Positions 7,807-14,623 of a stretch of 61,461 bases of DNA are shown here, piece after piece. The stretch covers positions 1 through 61,461 of the forward strand of contig DAUY01000003.1 of NCBI GenBank assembly GCA_002505345.1, in the 5' to 3' direction. This DNA is from Methanomassiliicoccaceae archaeon UBA370. Lineage in GTDB: Archaea; Thermoplasmatota; Thermoplasmata; Methanomassiliicoccales; Methanomethylophilaceae. Position 1 is the first letter of the stretch. Each line of letters starts with the position of its first letter. Position numbers and translations under genes: made by a program. The notes under the pieces were generated by a model that was not told the origin of the DNA, ran no database searches, and worked only from the letters and a program-made list of their open reading frames with translations.

Positions 7807-8060
7807 TGGCGTATGTTACAACCATAGGTAGGTTACTCTCTTCGATTACGAGCGGCATAATGGCCGCCGGCGGTAGCCTGCTGGGGCTTGGGGCGGGTGG
7901 TGCTTCGACTACTCCGACTACTCCGATTACTCCGGAGGTGCCGCCGGATACACTCTACGGGATCAGCTCTACTCTGGGTATCAACGAGATTTTGATCCTC
8001 GCGGGGGTGGCTCTGCTGGCGCTCTATGGGGCAATAACGCTGATACGGGGTCGGTCATGA
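7806..8060 (+). CDS. small membrane protein with Thr-Pro repeat
   Basis: The start ATG (7806) overlaps the previous stop by one base, giving an 84-residue protein. It has a Gly-rich hydrophobic N-terminus (about 7-33), a short TTPTTPITPEVPP spacer encoded by repeated ACTACTCCG units, and a C-terminal TM (about 58-80) ending in RGRS. The order hydrophobic segment, proline linker, TM, basic end fits a virion membrane protein. The function is unknown. Confidence 0.65.
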   Translation: MAYVTTIGRLLSSITSGIMAAGGSLLGLGAGGASTTPTTPITPEVPPDTLYGISSTLGINEILILAGVALLALYGAITLIRGRS

Positions 8061-8275
8061 ACTTCCTTAAAATAGCCCTCGGTCTGGGTCTCTTCTTGTC
8101 CTCGGCCATGATTGCCGACCTGCTCGCCCTTGGGGGCTGGTCGCTGACATGGGGCGCGACAGACTACGCGCCTGCGTGGACGGCGAAAATCATCGACACA
8201 ATAGCCGGCTCGCTTATTATCTGGGGAATCCTCGATCTAAAAAAGAAGAAAAAAACAGGGGTGGTCCGCCGATGA
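8057..8275 (+). CDS. small membrane protein, two TM segments, Lys-rich tail
   Basis: The 72-residue protein starts at an ATG overlapping the previous stop by four bases. Hydrophobic segments lie at about 4-27 and 44-60. The tail LKKKKKTGVVRR is strongly basic. No family was recognised. It belongs to the same translationally coupled block. Confidence 0.65.
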   Translation: MNFLKIALGLGLFLSSAMIADLLALGGWSLTWGATDYAPAWTAKIIDTIAGSLIIWGILDLKKKKKTGVVRR

Positions 8276-8838
8276 GACGCCCCGCGCTTATCGCCATGCT
8301 GGCCGTCGCCCTTATGGCCGTTATTGGCCTGATGGGCGCGCTCATGCTCGTAGACGAGGCTCACGCCCAGCCCTACGAGGGCGAATATAGGATATGGGGC
8401 GCATCGACCCCGGATAAGGGGACGCTGATGCTCGCTATCGACGAGGACGCGCGCATAGTTTTTCCCTCGGTCGAATGGTCCATATGGCTCTCGGAGCCTA
8501 TGGCGGTCACTCTGACCACGCCTAACGGCGTGCTGGTCGATGAGGTCCTGCCTGCGGGCGTGCATGACTATAGCGATGTATACGCCGCTGGAGCTATAAC
8601 GGTGGTCTGGACCGTCGGAGCTGACACTATTACGTATAGGCTGACCGTGGCCAGCGGTGCCGGGTCCGCCATAGCCATCGACGAGCCGCCTGCTACTGTA
8701 ACAATAGAAAAATGGGTACTGGAAGAACAAAACCGCAACCTCGCGATAGGGTGCATACTCTGCGCGCTGGTGCCGTCTATGTTCCTGATCCCTTACTACA
8801 AACGGAAGAAGAACGATGAATATTATCTCGCGTTTTAA
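8272..8838 (+). CDS. secreted, C-terminally anchored protein
   Basis: The 188-residue protein has a signal peptide (MRR, a hydrophobic core of about 5-26, then a DEAHAQ end that suits signal peptidase). A beta-rich ectodomain of about 110 residues follows. A C-terminal TM near 160-180 is followed by KRKKNDEYYLAF. It starts at an ATG overlapping the previous stop. This type I topology matches spike-like proteins of membrane-containing archaeal viruses, though no homology is claimed. Confidence 0.7.
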   Translation: MRRPALIAMLAVALMAVIGLMGALMLVDEAHAQPYEGEYRIWGASTPDKGTLMLAIDEDARIVFPSVEWSIWLSEPMAVTLTTPNGVLVDEVLPAGVHDYSDVYAAGAITVVWTVGADTITYRLTVASGAGSAIAIDEPPATVTIEKWVLEEQNRNLAIGCILCALVPSMFLIPYYKRKKNDEYYLAF

Positions 8839-9460
8839 GAGCAAGAGCGCCGCCGATTCAGGCGATAATGGCAACGCCAGCGACCCCCCGCGCCCCGTGG
8901 GGGACCGCCTGCTGGACAGCCTGACCACTTCGACCTATCTACTGCCGATAGCCATTATCGGAGGCGCCATCTGGTACCTGGGCTATAGCCCGTTATACCT
9001 GGGCGCCCTGGCCGCCGGTGTAGTGGTCTGGGCATACTGGGGCCGCCGCATGACTATGGCCGACGGCAAGCTAGCGCTTGTCGTCAATGTAGAATCCGGC
9101 GAGATAGCGCCCTATGTAATAGGACGGTCTAGATGGGCCAGGGCGACCAAGACCGGGCGCCCTTACCTGTCCTTCAGGACCCCGGCGGGCCTCTCCGTCG
9201 AGGTCGTGCAGGACTACGCCCCCGATAGCAACACCGTAACTTATCCCCCAGCTGGCGCCTTCTCCGACATATATATTGCGAGCATCCCCGACCGCTACGG
9301 CGAGCTTATCGATGAATTGACAAAACTGACAAAGGAAAACATGACCGATAAAACCGAAATCGACCTAAAGAGCGTCGGGATGGCCCGCGCCCACAATGCG
9401 CGGCTGTCAAAAATGGTTGACGATCTGCTGGTACCCAAGGGGGCTGGCCAGAATGATTAA
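8816..9460 (+). CDS. membrane protein with cytosolic domain, partner of the ATPase
   Basis: The 214-residue protein overlaps the previous gene by 23 bases and the ATPase gene by eight. After a polar N-terminus come two close TM segments (about 41-57 and 60-74) and then a soluble domain of about 135 residues ending in a helical segment (LTKLTKENMTDKTEI). The tight coupling suggests it anchors the next protein, the ATPase, to the membrane. In inoviruses the ATPase and membrane anchor are one protein (pI/Zot); here they may be split. Confidence 0.65.
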   Translation: MNIISRFKSKSAADSGDNGNASDPPRPVGDRLLDSLTTSTYLLPIAIIGGAIWYLGYSPLYLGALAAGVVVWAYWGRRMTMADGKLALVVNVESGEIAPYVIGRSRWARATKTGRPYLSFRTPAGLSVEVVQDYAPDSNTVTYPPAGAFSDIYIASIPDRYGELIDELTKLTKENMTDKTEIDLKSVGMARAHNARLSKMVDDLLVPKGAGQND

Positions 9461-10133
9461 GGCTGTGCACAACTCCGAGCTGTGGCAACGCCTGCACTCT
9501 GCCGACCACGGCGTTATTATAGTGGTCGGTACGGGCCAGTGGGGAAAAACCGCTACTGTCCACTCTCTAATAGACAGTGGCGCGTTTCGTGACCGCAATG
9601 TGGCACTCGTTAAGTACTCTCAAGAGTTCATCGAGGCACACAGTTATCCGGATAACTACAGGGCCGTTCCTTGGCCCGATGATATAAGCGATATATTGGG
9701 TATTTTGCATCCATCGCGGGACGTCGTAGTAGTCGATGACTCAATATTTATCGCTGGCGCCCGCGATTCGGGCACACGTGAAAACAAAGGGCTACAAAAA
9801 CTCATGACGATAATTAGCCACAATGAGTTATTTGTTATATTGACTATCCAAAATACTAGCATGCTGGACATATCTATGTTCCAGTCCCAGGACGTCTATA
9901 TGATCCATAAAAACATGGATGTTGTCGCCATAGAGCAAGAGCGCGATGCGCAAAAGATAAGCCAGACGATTGCCAACTTATACTTGCAGCGGAAAATGAA
10001 AGATTATAGTGGCATTGTGCACCCCAAGGCCTGGGGCTACTGCTCTACAACTCGGGAAATTATAGCTTTCAAACTCCCGAGTTGGTGGCAGCCTGCAATG
10101 AGTAAACCATTCAAGGGAATGGTGATGCACTGA
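9453..10133 (+). CDS. P-loop ATPase, Zot/pI-like or FtsK/HerA-like
   Basis: The 226-residue protein carries a Walker A loop GTGQWGKT (near residues 26-33), a hydrophobic strand with Walker B acidic residues DVVVVDDSIF (near 89-98), and a later ILTIQNTSM strand with Gln (near 131-139) in the place of the sensor Gln of this superfamily. It has no TM segment. I chose the ATG at 9453, which overlaps the preceding gene by eight bases; an in-frame start at 9396 lies deeper in that gene. Such ATPases drive virion assembly and extrusion in filamentous viruses, or genome packaging. Exact family is uncertain. Confidence 0.75.
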   Translation: MIKAVHNSELWQRLHSADHGVIIVVGTGQWGKTATVHSLIDSGAFRDRNVALVKYSQEFIEAHSYPDNYRAVPWPDDISDILGILHPSRDVVVVDDSIFIAGARDSGTRENKGLQKLMTIISHNELFVILTIQNTSMLDISMFQSQDVYMIHKNMDVVAIEQERDAQKISQTIANLYLQRKMKDYSGIVHPKAWGYCSTTREIIAFKLPSWWQPAMSKPFKGMVMH

Positions 10134-10462
10134 TGGCCAAAGACAGCCCGATTACGGTTGTGTCCAGCACCGAGCTGCGCAACCTCATGACCGCGCTTAG
10201 CGCCAGAGACAGCATCCACTCTACCCAGGAGATAGTGCTGCACGACGACGCCCAGGGCTACCTTGCGCACAAGTACTGGCTGGATATAATGGGCGTGTCG
10301 GGCTATCTACGGGATGCCCTGCTATCGGTCCATGCCGGTGGCGGCCTCTCTAGGGCTATGGCCAATGATGACCTATTCTTACGCTTACAGATGCTTAGGA
10401 AGCCCGAGGACGACGAAGACGACTACTATGTATGCGACGGCCCCCCCTCCGATGCCGTATAA
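10133..10462 (+). CDS. 109-residue protein, last gene of the ATPase operon
   Basis: The ATG shares one base with the ATPase stop. The protein is soluble and helical, with an acidic C-terminal stretch (KPEDDEDDYYVCDG). No family was recognised. It is followed at once by a strong hairpin, so it ends the rightward operon. Confidence 0.65.
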   Translation: MAKDSPITVVSSTELRNLMTALSARDSIHSTQEIVLHDDAQGYLAHKYWLDIMGVSGYLRDALLSVHAGGGLSRAMANDDLFLRLQMLRKPEDDEDDYYVCDGPPSDAV

Positions 10463-10469
10463 GGGGGCA

Positions 10470-10498
10470 TATTATCCCCCCCGTAGGGGGGGATAATA
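10470..10498. terminator. perfect 13-bp hairpin between convergent genes
   Basis: TATTATCCCCCCC (10470-10482) and GGGGGGGATAATA (10486-10498) flank the loop GTA. The structure sits between the rightward ATPase operon and the leftward gene at 10573. It could end transcription in both directions, or be a processing or replication structure. Confidence 0.6.
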
Positions 10499-10572
10499 GC
10501 CGTTACTACTAGGTTGGCCCCTCGCGTGGCTCGGCGCGCGGGGTCGGGGTCAATGTGCCAGATAATGGATTA

Positions 10573-10965
10573 TTAAGCTCTCAAGGTAATATTGTAATCG
10601 GTACCCGTACCGACAAGGACCTTTACGCTATCGACCTGAAGCCCTGTTCCCCCACCGGTCGATATTACTTTTACTTCGATGTACCTGCTATCTTCGGTGA
10701 TTAACGTACGATAGTTATATGTCGTTTGTAAATAATTGTTGGGCGACATCCGCCACTCTTTTACAAGCTCTCCGTCGATATACAGATCGTAATCTGCATC
10801 AAAGAGGATGTGTGTAGATTCCACCTTTATATTCAACGTCGAATCATCATATACAGGATTACTGATTAATCCGTGATTAGCCGCCGAAATCAATAATTTA
10901 ACTCCGAATATTAGCCCAACTATGACGACGATAGCTATAATCCATTTCTTAGTGTCGTCGTCCAT
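10573..10965 (-). CDS. N-terminally anchored beta-rich protein
   Basis: The 130-residue protein has one TM near residues 8-30 and an extracellular part rich in beta strands and Thr/Ser (for example LYIDGELVKEW). It is less GC-rich than the structural genes and reads on the opposite strand, as accessory genes of proviruses often do. No family was recognised. Confidence 0.65.
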   Translation of the reverse strand: MDDDTKKWIIAIVVIVGLIFGVKLLISAANHGLISNPVYDDSTLNIKVESTHILFDADYDLYIDGELVKEWRMSPNNYLQTTYNYRTLITEDSRYIEVKVISTGGGTGLQVDSVKVLVGTGTDYNITLRA

Positions 10966-11018
10966 AAAATTACCTCAAAAAACATGGCCAGAATAAAACA
11001 AAGTGCGCTTGTACATAA

Positions 11019-11228
11019 TCAAGATCTGCCCATCCCCGTACCGCTTTTAGGGGCATCCCCCGCATCCGCTGTGCACTGTGCCCGTCTGTCGTGTTGGACC
11101 TGGATATAATACCGTATTGCAGTTTTTATCAGCTCCGATCGTGTGGAAAATCCCGATAGAGACATCTCGCGCTCGATGTCCGATATTAATGCGTCCTCCA
11201 TTTCCACCGATATGTTGCGCTTGGCCAC
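11019..11228 (-). CDS. ribbon-helix-helix repressor (CopG-like)
   Basis: The 69-residue protein begins MAKRNISVEMEDALISDIE and continues with FSTRSELIKTAIRYYIQ, the strand-helix-helix arrangement of CopG/MetJ-type regulators (residues about 4-45). The C-terminal tail is short and polar. It is divergent from a second RHH gene across a region full of palindromes, an arrangement typical of a lysogeny-type switch; the role is inferred. Confidence 0.8.
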   Translation of the reverse strand: MAKRNISVEMEDALISDIEREMSLSGFSTRSELIKTAIRYYIQVQHDRRAQCTADAGDAPKSGTGMGRS

Positions 11229-11321
11229 ATTTTTACTATTATGATATTAGCTTATCAATATGATTATTAGTGTACTAATGGTGTAGTAACAATTATATGC
11301 AACTAATAGCATGCTAATGGC
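11229..11321. promoter_or_regulatory. divergent operator/promoter between two RHH genes
   Basis: The 93 A/T-rich bases contain ATTAGT-GT-ACTAAT (11266-11279), the palindrome TAGCATGCTA (11307-11316) and related half sites (TATTAGC near 11245, CTAAT near 11303 and 11314). The spacing and symmetry suit RHH dimers. TATA-like sequences overlap the sites. Confidence 0.6.
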
Positions 11322-11483
11322 ATGGCAACAATCAAGCCCATACAGATGTCGGTGGTAGTTTCACCCCGCGACCTAGACTATATCGACCAACAGATTAGAA
11401 ACGGCACAGCCCTTAACCGGTCTGACTTTGTACGCGCGGCAATCAGACGCTACGAGCTCACACAGGGGGCAAGGCCGGAATGA
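11322..11483 (+). CDS. ribbon-helix-helix protein, 53 residues
   Basis: This short gene starts MATIKPIQMSVVVSP and continues RDLDYIDQQIRNG, then NRSDFVRAAIRRYEL, matching the strand-helix-helix of small RHH repressors over almost its whole length. The stop overlaps the next ATG (ATGA). It heads the operon that contains the Cys-rich protein and the integrase, so it probably controls excision or its own expression. Confidence 0.8.
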   Translation: MATIKPIQMSVVVSPRDLDYIDQQIRNGTALNRSDFVRAAIRRYELTQGARPE

Positions 11484-11722
11484 CGCATGAGTGCATACAC
11501 GTCTCTGGCTACGCATGCGATTCAGTTTTCCGACCAATATATGGGGCACCCAATGGCATCCACTGCCATTACCGGTGCTCTCTGCCGCATATCTGCGATA
11601 CATGCGGGCGCCGGTCCTGCTATGCTGTAGATTCCGGAAACGATGAAAACGACGACTGCGAGGACTGGCTCGCTCCCTGCTACTACGACGAGGTAGACGA
11701 GGACCCCGAGGTGGAAGAATGA
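11480..11722 (+). CDS. Cys/His-rich small protein
   Basis: The 80-residue protein has many Cys and His residues, including CIHVSGYAC, HCHYRCSLPHICDTCGRRSC, and an acidic C-terminus (DEVDEDPEVEE). This looks like a zinc-binding fold. It overlaps both neighbours by four bases, so it is translated with the RHH protein and integrase and may be a recombination directionality or regulatory factor. Function is not known. Confidence 0.7.
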   Translation: MTHECIHVSGYACDSVFRPIYGAPNGIHCHYRCSLPHICDTCGRRSCYAVDSGNDENDDCEDWLAPCYYDEVDEDPEVEE

Positions 11723-12633
11723 CCCAATTAGATGCGTTCCTGGCTGACTATCGCCACGTCTACGCGGAGGGCACCTATGTTACTCTCTCCCGTCAGCTCC
11801 GCAAAATAGACCGCCAGCTTATCGACCTAAGGGCCTCTGGCGCGATCCTCTCGTCCGACTACTCCGACATGACAGCCGAGGACATCAAGACATACGGGGT
11901 ATACTTACGCAACAAAGCGCTGTCCCAGTCCGCTATTGTGCGCGACCTGGGCGCTCTACGCAAGATATGCAATTATTGCGGCTGTCCTGCCGTAGATAGA
12001 GCACGCGCACAGTATCCTTTAATTTTTTACGCCCCCGGCAAAACCCGCCTCCCACCGTTGTCCTATGAGGACTATGATACGCTTGTGGCGATACTGTTGG
12101 ACATCGAGCGCCCCTTTCCCCTTCTACGAGCCGCCGCGTCTGTGGCCGTCGCTGTGGGGGCTGGTCTGCGCCCTGTAGAGGTGGCAGGTCTACGGGCATG
12201 CGATGTATCTCTGTCTAAGGGCTTGCTTACCGTGTACACCGTCAAAGGAGGGCTTACATATGGCAAGCCGCGGACCGCACCCATACGCCCAGAAGTGCGC
12301 CCTATATTGGCCCGCTACATGGCACAAAGAGCACAGGCCCCCCTGACCGTCGCCAGATCCGAGCTCGTGTTTTGTAACCCATCTTCCGGCGGAGCGCTGG
12401 CCTCTAACACTTATCGTGTCGGCAAGTCGCGCATCGAGGGGCTCGTCGGGTTCAAGTTCGATTTTAGAACACTACGCAGGACCTACGCACAACTCGCGCT
12501 AGACGAGGGCGCACAACTCGCAAGCGTGTCCCTCGTCTTGGGACATACCAATACGCGCACAACCGAGAACGCTTACGGCCGCATACGGCCCGATATGGCG
12601 ATCGCCGACATAGTAGGCAGGTGGTCGATATGA
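11719..12633 (+). CDS. tyrosine recombinase (integrase)
   Basis: The 304-residue protein has an N-terminal core-binding domain (about 1-115) and a catalytic domain. The first Arg lies in GAGLRPVEVAGL near residue 153, Lys in VKGG near 177, the second Arg region in FRTLRRTYAQ near 252-261, the box His in LGHTNTRTTENAYGR near 276-290, and the nucleophile is the Tyr in that segment. The residue that is usually His in HxxR appears to be Arg (RTLR), an unusual change. It lies 15 bp from the right attachment repeat, as expected for an integrase of a tRNA-Ser element. Confidence 0.95.
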   Translation: MTQLDAFLADYRHVYAEGTYVTLSRQLRKIDRQLIDLRASGAILSSDYSDMTAEDIKTYGVYLRNKALSQSAIVRDLGALRKICNYCGCPAVDRARAQYPLIFYAPGKTRLPPLSYEDYDTLVAILLDIERPFPLLRAAASVAVAVGAGLRPVEVAGLRACDVSLSKGLLTVYTVKGGLTYGKPRTAPIRPEVRPILARYMAQRAQAPLTVARSELVFCNPSSGGALASNTYRVGKSRIEGLVGFKFDFRTLRRTYAQLALDEGAQLASVSLVLGHTNTRTTENAYGRIRPDMAIADIVGRWSI

Positions 12634-12647
12634 TCCTGGGTGCTATG

Positions 12648-12662
12648 CTCCCTCTCGGCGCC
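12648..12662 (+). repeat. attR of the tRNA-Ser element
   Basis: This is the exact second copy of the 15-bp CTCCCTCTCGGCGCC sequence of the tRNA-Ser 3' end. The match stops at position 12662, 16 bp before the end of the chromosomal Rrf2 gene. Confidence 0.9.
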
Positions 12663-12678
12663 ATTTTTACCTTTATTT

Positions 12679-13173
12679 TCATTGAGGTGCACGATGTGCA
12701 TCCGACGATGATGCTGGCTCTTTGTTTTCGGTACCGTCAATGGAGACGATCTTCCCCTCTCCCTCCCACCTCATTAGGTCCGCCAACGTTATGTTGTCCA
12801 CAACCGACGATATTGCATCGCTCACCTTCGTCCATAGCCTGACGGTGGTGCATGTGTCGAATCTGTCGCAGAAACTTTCGCCGTCCTTGACGCATTGAAC
12901 CACGGAAAGGTCCCCTTCCATGACCCTGAGTATCGAACCTACCGTGTATTCTTCGGGTGGCCTTGCAAGGGCATATCCTCCCTGGGGCCCCCTGGTGCTC
13001 CTGACGAGCCCCGCACGATTGAGTTCCGAGATTATCTGCTCCAGGTACTTCGGGGAGATATCCTGCCTGTCGGCTATGTCTTTTATCTTGACCGTCTCGC
13101 CCCTGCCGTATCTGGCTATATCCAGCATCAGCCTCATGGCGTAACGCCCTTTCGTAGAAATCTGCATGCTCAT
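12679..13173 (-). CDS. Rrf2/IscR-family regulator
   Basis: The 164-residue protein starts MSMQISTKGRYAMRLMLDIA and contains the winged-helix segment ISPKYLEQIISELNRAGLVRSTRGPQGGYALARP (described as ISPKYLEQI and GLVRSTRGPQGGY). Three cysteines follow in CVKDGESFCDRFDTC (Cys-x7-Cys-x5-Cys), the place where IscR-type proteins bind a [2Fe-2S] cluster. It is the first chromosomal gene right of the element and reads in the same direction as metY, cysK, iscU and iscS. A role as Fe-S or cysteine sensor for that group is likely but inferred. Confidence 0.9.
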   Translation of the reverse strand: MSMQISTKGRYAMRLMLDIARYGRGETVKIKDIADRQDISPKYLEQIISELNRAGLVRSTRGPQGGYALARPPEEYTVGSILRVMEGDLSVVQCVKDGESFCDRFDTCTTVRLWTKVSDAISSVVDNITLADLMRWEGEGKIVSIDGTENKEPASSSDAHRAPQ

Positions 13174-13261
13174 GATATTTCTGACATCCTTATTATCCCT
13201 ATGGAGATTATTTGAAAAAGTTTAAAGGGGTTTCCCGGCGGAGGCATGCCGGAGCAGGAGG

Positions 13262-14581
13262 TCATACAAGGTCCAGTGCCTGGGACAGGTCCGCAATGAT
13301 GTCATCGATGTGTTCCGTACCGATCGAAAGACGGACCGTGTTTGGATGGATCTCCTGTTCCTCGAGCTCGTCTTCGCTGAGCTGCGAGTGCGTGGTGCTG
13401 GCAGGATGTATCACCAGGGATTTCACGTCGGCGACGTTTGCCAGCAGGGAGAACAGAGAAAGGCCGTCAACGAACCTCCTGGCCTCCTCCTTCCCTCCCT
13501 TGATGTCGAAGGTGAATATGGATGCCCCGCCTTCAGGGAAATATCTGTCGTAAAGCGCCCTGTCCGGGTGGTCCGCCAGAGAGGGATGGTTCACCTTCTC
13601 CACCTTGGCATGTCCGTCGAGGAATTCTACGACCTTCTTCGTGTTCTCCACATGGCGCTCGACCCTCAGCGACAGGGTCTCGAGGCCCTGTAAAAGAGCG
13701 AAGGCGGTGAACGGAGATATCGTGGCGCCCGTGTCACGAAGCAGGGTCGCCCTGATCTTCGTCACGAAAGCCGCAGGGCCCAGCGCATCAGAGAAGCTGA
13801 TGCCGTGATAACTGGGGTCCGGCCCTGAGATGGACTGGAATTTCCCGCTTTCCTTCCAGTCGAACCTTCCGGCCTCGATTATGACCCCGCCGAGGACCGT
13901 GCCGTGGCCGCCGATGAACTTGGTCGCGCTTTCAACTACGATGTCTGCTCCGTGTTCCAGGGGCCTGAAGAGATAGGGGGTTGCGAACGTGTTGTCGACC
14001 ACCAGCGGTATCTTGTGCCTATGGGCGATCTCAGAGAGTTTCTCGATGTCCGGGATGGACGCGTTGGGATTTCCTATCGTCTCCGTAAAAATCGCCTTGG
14101 TGTTCTCGTCTATCGCCCGTTCGAAGCCCTCTACATCGTTGTAATCTACGAAGGTCGTGTTGATTCCGTATCTTCTGAGCGTATGTTCCAGAAGGTTGTA
14201 TGTCCCTCCGTATATCTGCTTTGATGACACTATGTTGTCACCGCTCCCGGCCAGAGTCTGGACCGTGTAAGTTATGGCCGCCGCGCCGGTGGCCAATGCC
14301 AAGGCCGCGGACCCTCCCTCGAGGGCCGCCATCCTGCTCTCGAACACGGATTGCGTAGGATTTGTGAGCCTCCCGTATATGTTGCCCGGATCTGACAGAT
14401 TGAACCTTGCTTCCGCGTGGGCGGTGTCCCTGAAAACGTACGATGTCGTGAGATATATCGGGACCGCACGTGAATCCGTCGTCGGGTCCGGCTGTTCCTG
14501 GCCCACATGGAGCTGCAGTGTTTCAAATCTGTATCCGCTTTTATTAATAGGTCCTTCTGGCACATTGTTATTTTTTATCAT
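13262..14581 (-). CDS. metY: O-acetylhomoserine sulfhydrylase
   Basis: The 439-residue protein is a fold-type I PLP enzyme of the Cys/Met family. The start FETLQLHVGQ, the YGRLTNPT motif near residue 69 and the lysine segment ESATKFIGGHGT near 217-228 are characteristic of O-acetylhomoserine aminocarboxypropyltransferase, which makes homocysteine from sulfide. The long insertion after GGVIIEAG (with FQSISGPDPSYHG) is also typical of MetY rather than cystathionine gamma-synthase. It lies between the Rrf2 regulator and cysK, all leftward. Confidence 0.92.
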   Translation of the reverse strand: MIKNNNVPEGPINKSGYRFETLQLHVGQEQPDPTTDSRAVPIYLTTSYVFRDTAHAEARFNLSDPGNIYGRLTNPTQSVFESRMAALEGGSAALALATGAAAITYTVQTLAGSGDNIVSSKQIYGGTYNLLEHTLRRYGINTTFVDYNDVEGFERAIDENTKAIFTETIGNPNASIPDIEKLSEIAHRHKIPLVVDNTFATPYLFRPLEHGADIVVESATKFIGGHGTVLGGVIIEAGRFDWKESGKFQSISGPDPSYHGISFSDALGPAAFVTKIRATLLRDTGATISPFTAFALLQGLETLSLRVERHVENTKKVVEFLDGHAKVEKVNHPSLADHPDRALYDRYFPEGGASIFTFDIKGGKEEARRFVDGLSLFSLLANVADVKSLVIHPASTTHSQLSEDELEEQEIHPNTVRLSIGTEHIDDIIADLSQALDLV

Positions 14582-14623
14582 TTCATACCTCCTTTTTTCA
14601 TATTTTTTATTATCCGACCGCGC

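Larger units (their letters stand above)
3482..12662. mobile_element. 9.2-kb integrated element, probable provirus
   Basis: The element is bounded by 15-bp direct repeats at 3482-3496 and 12648-12662 and ends with a tyrosine integrase. It carries about 19 tightly packed genes. The left part has a winged-helix protein, a zinc-type microprotein and a serine recombinase. The centre (6.2-10.5 kb) is a run of small membrane proteins ending in a P-loop ATPase. The right part has ribbon-helix-helix regulators and the integrase. Start and stop codons overlap at most junctions. The tetranucleotide CTAG is far denser here (about 20 by eye) than in the flanks (about nine in 52 kb). No replication initiator, capsid protein of a known fold, terminase or conjugation gene was recognised. 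The cassette order recalls filamentous or pleomorphic viruses; that is inference. Confidence 0.85.
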
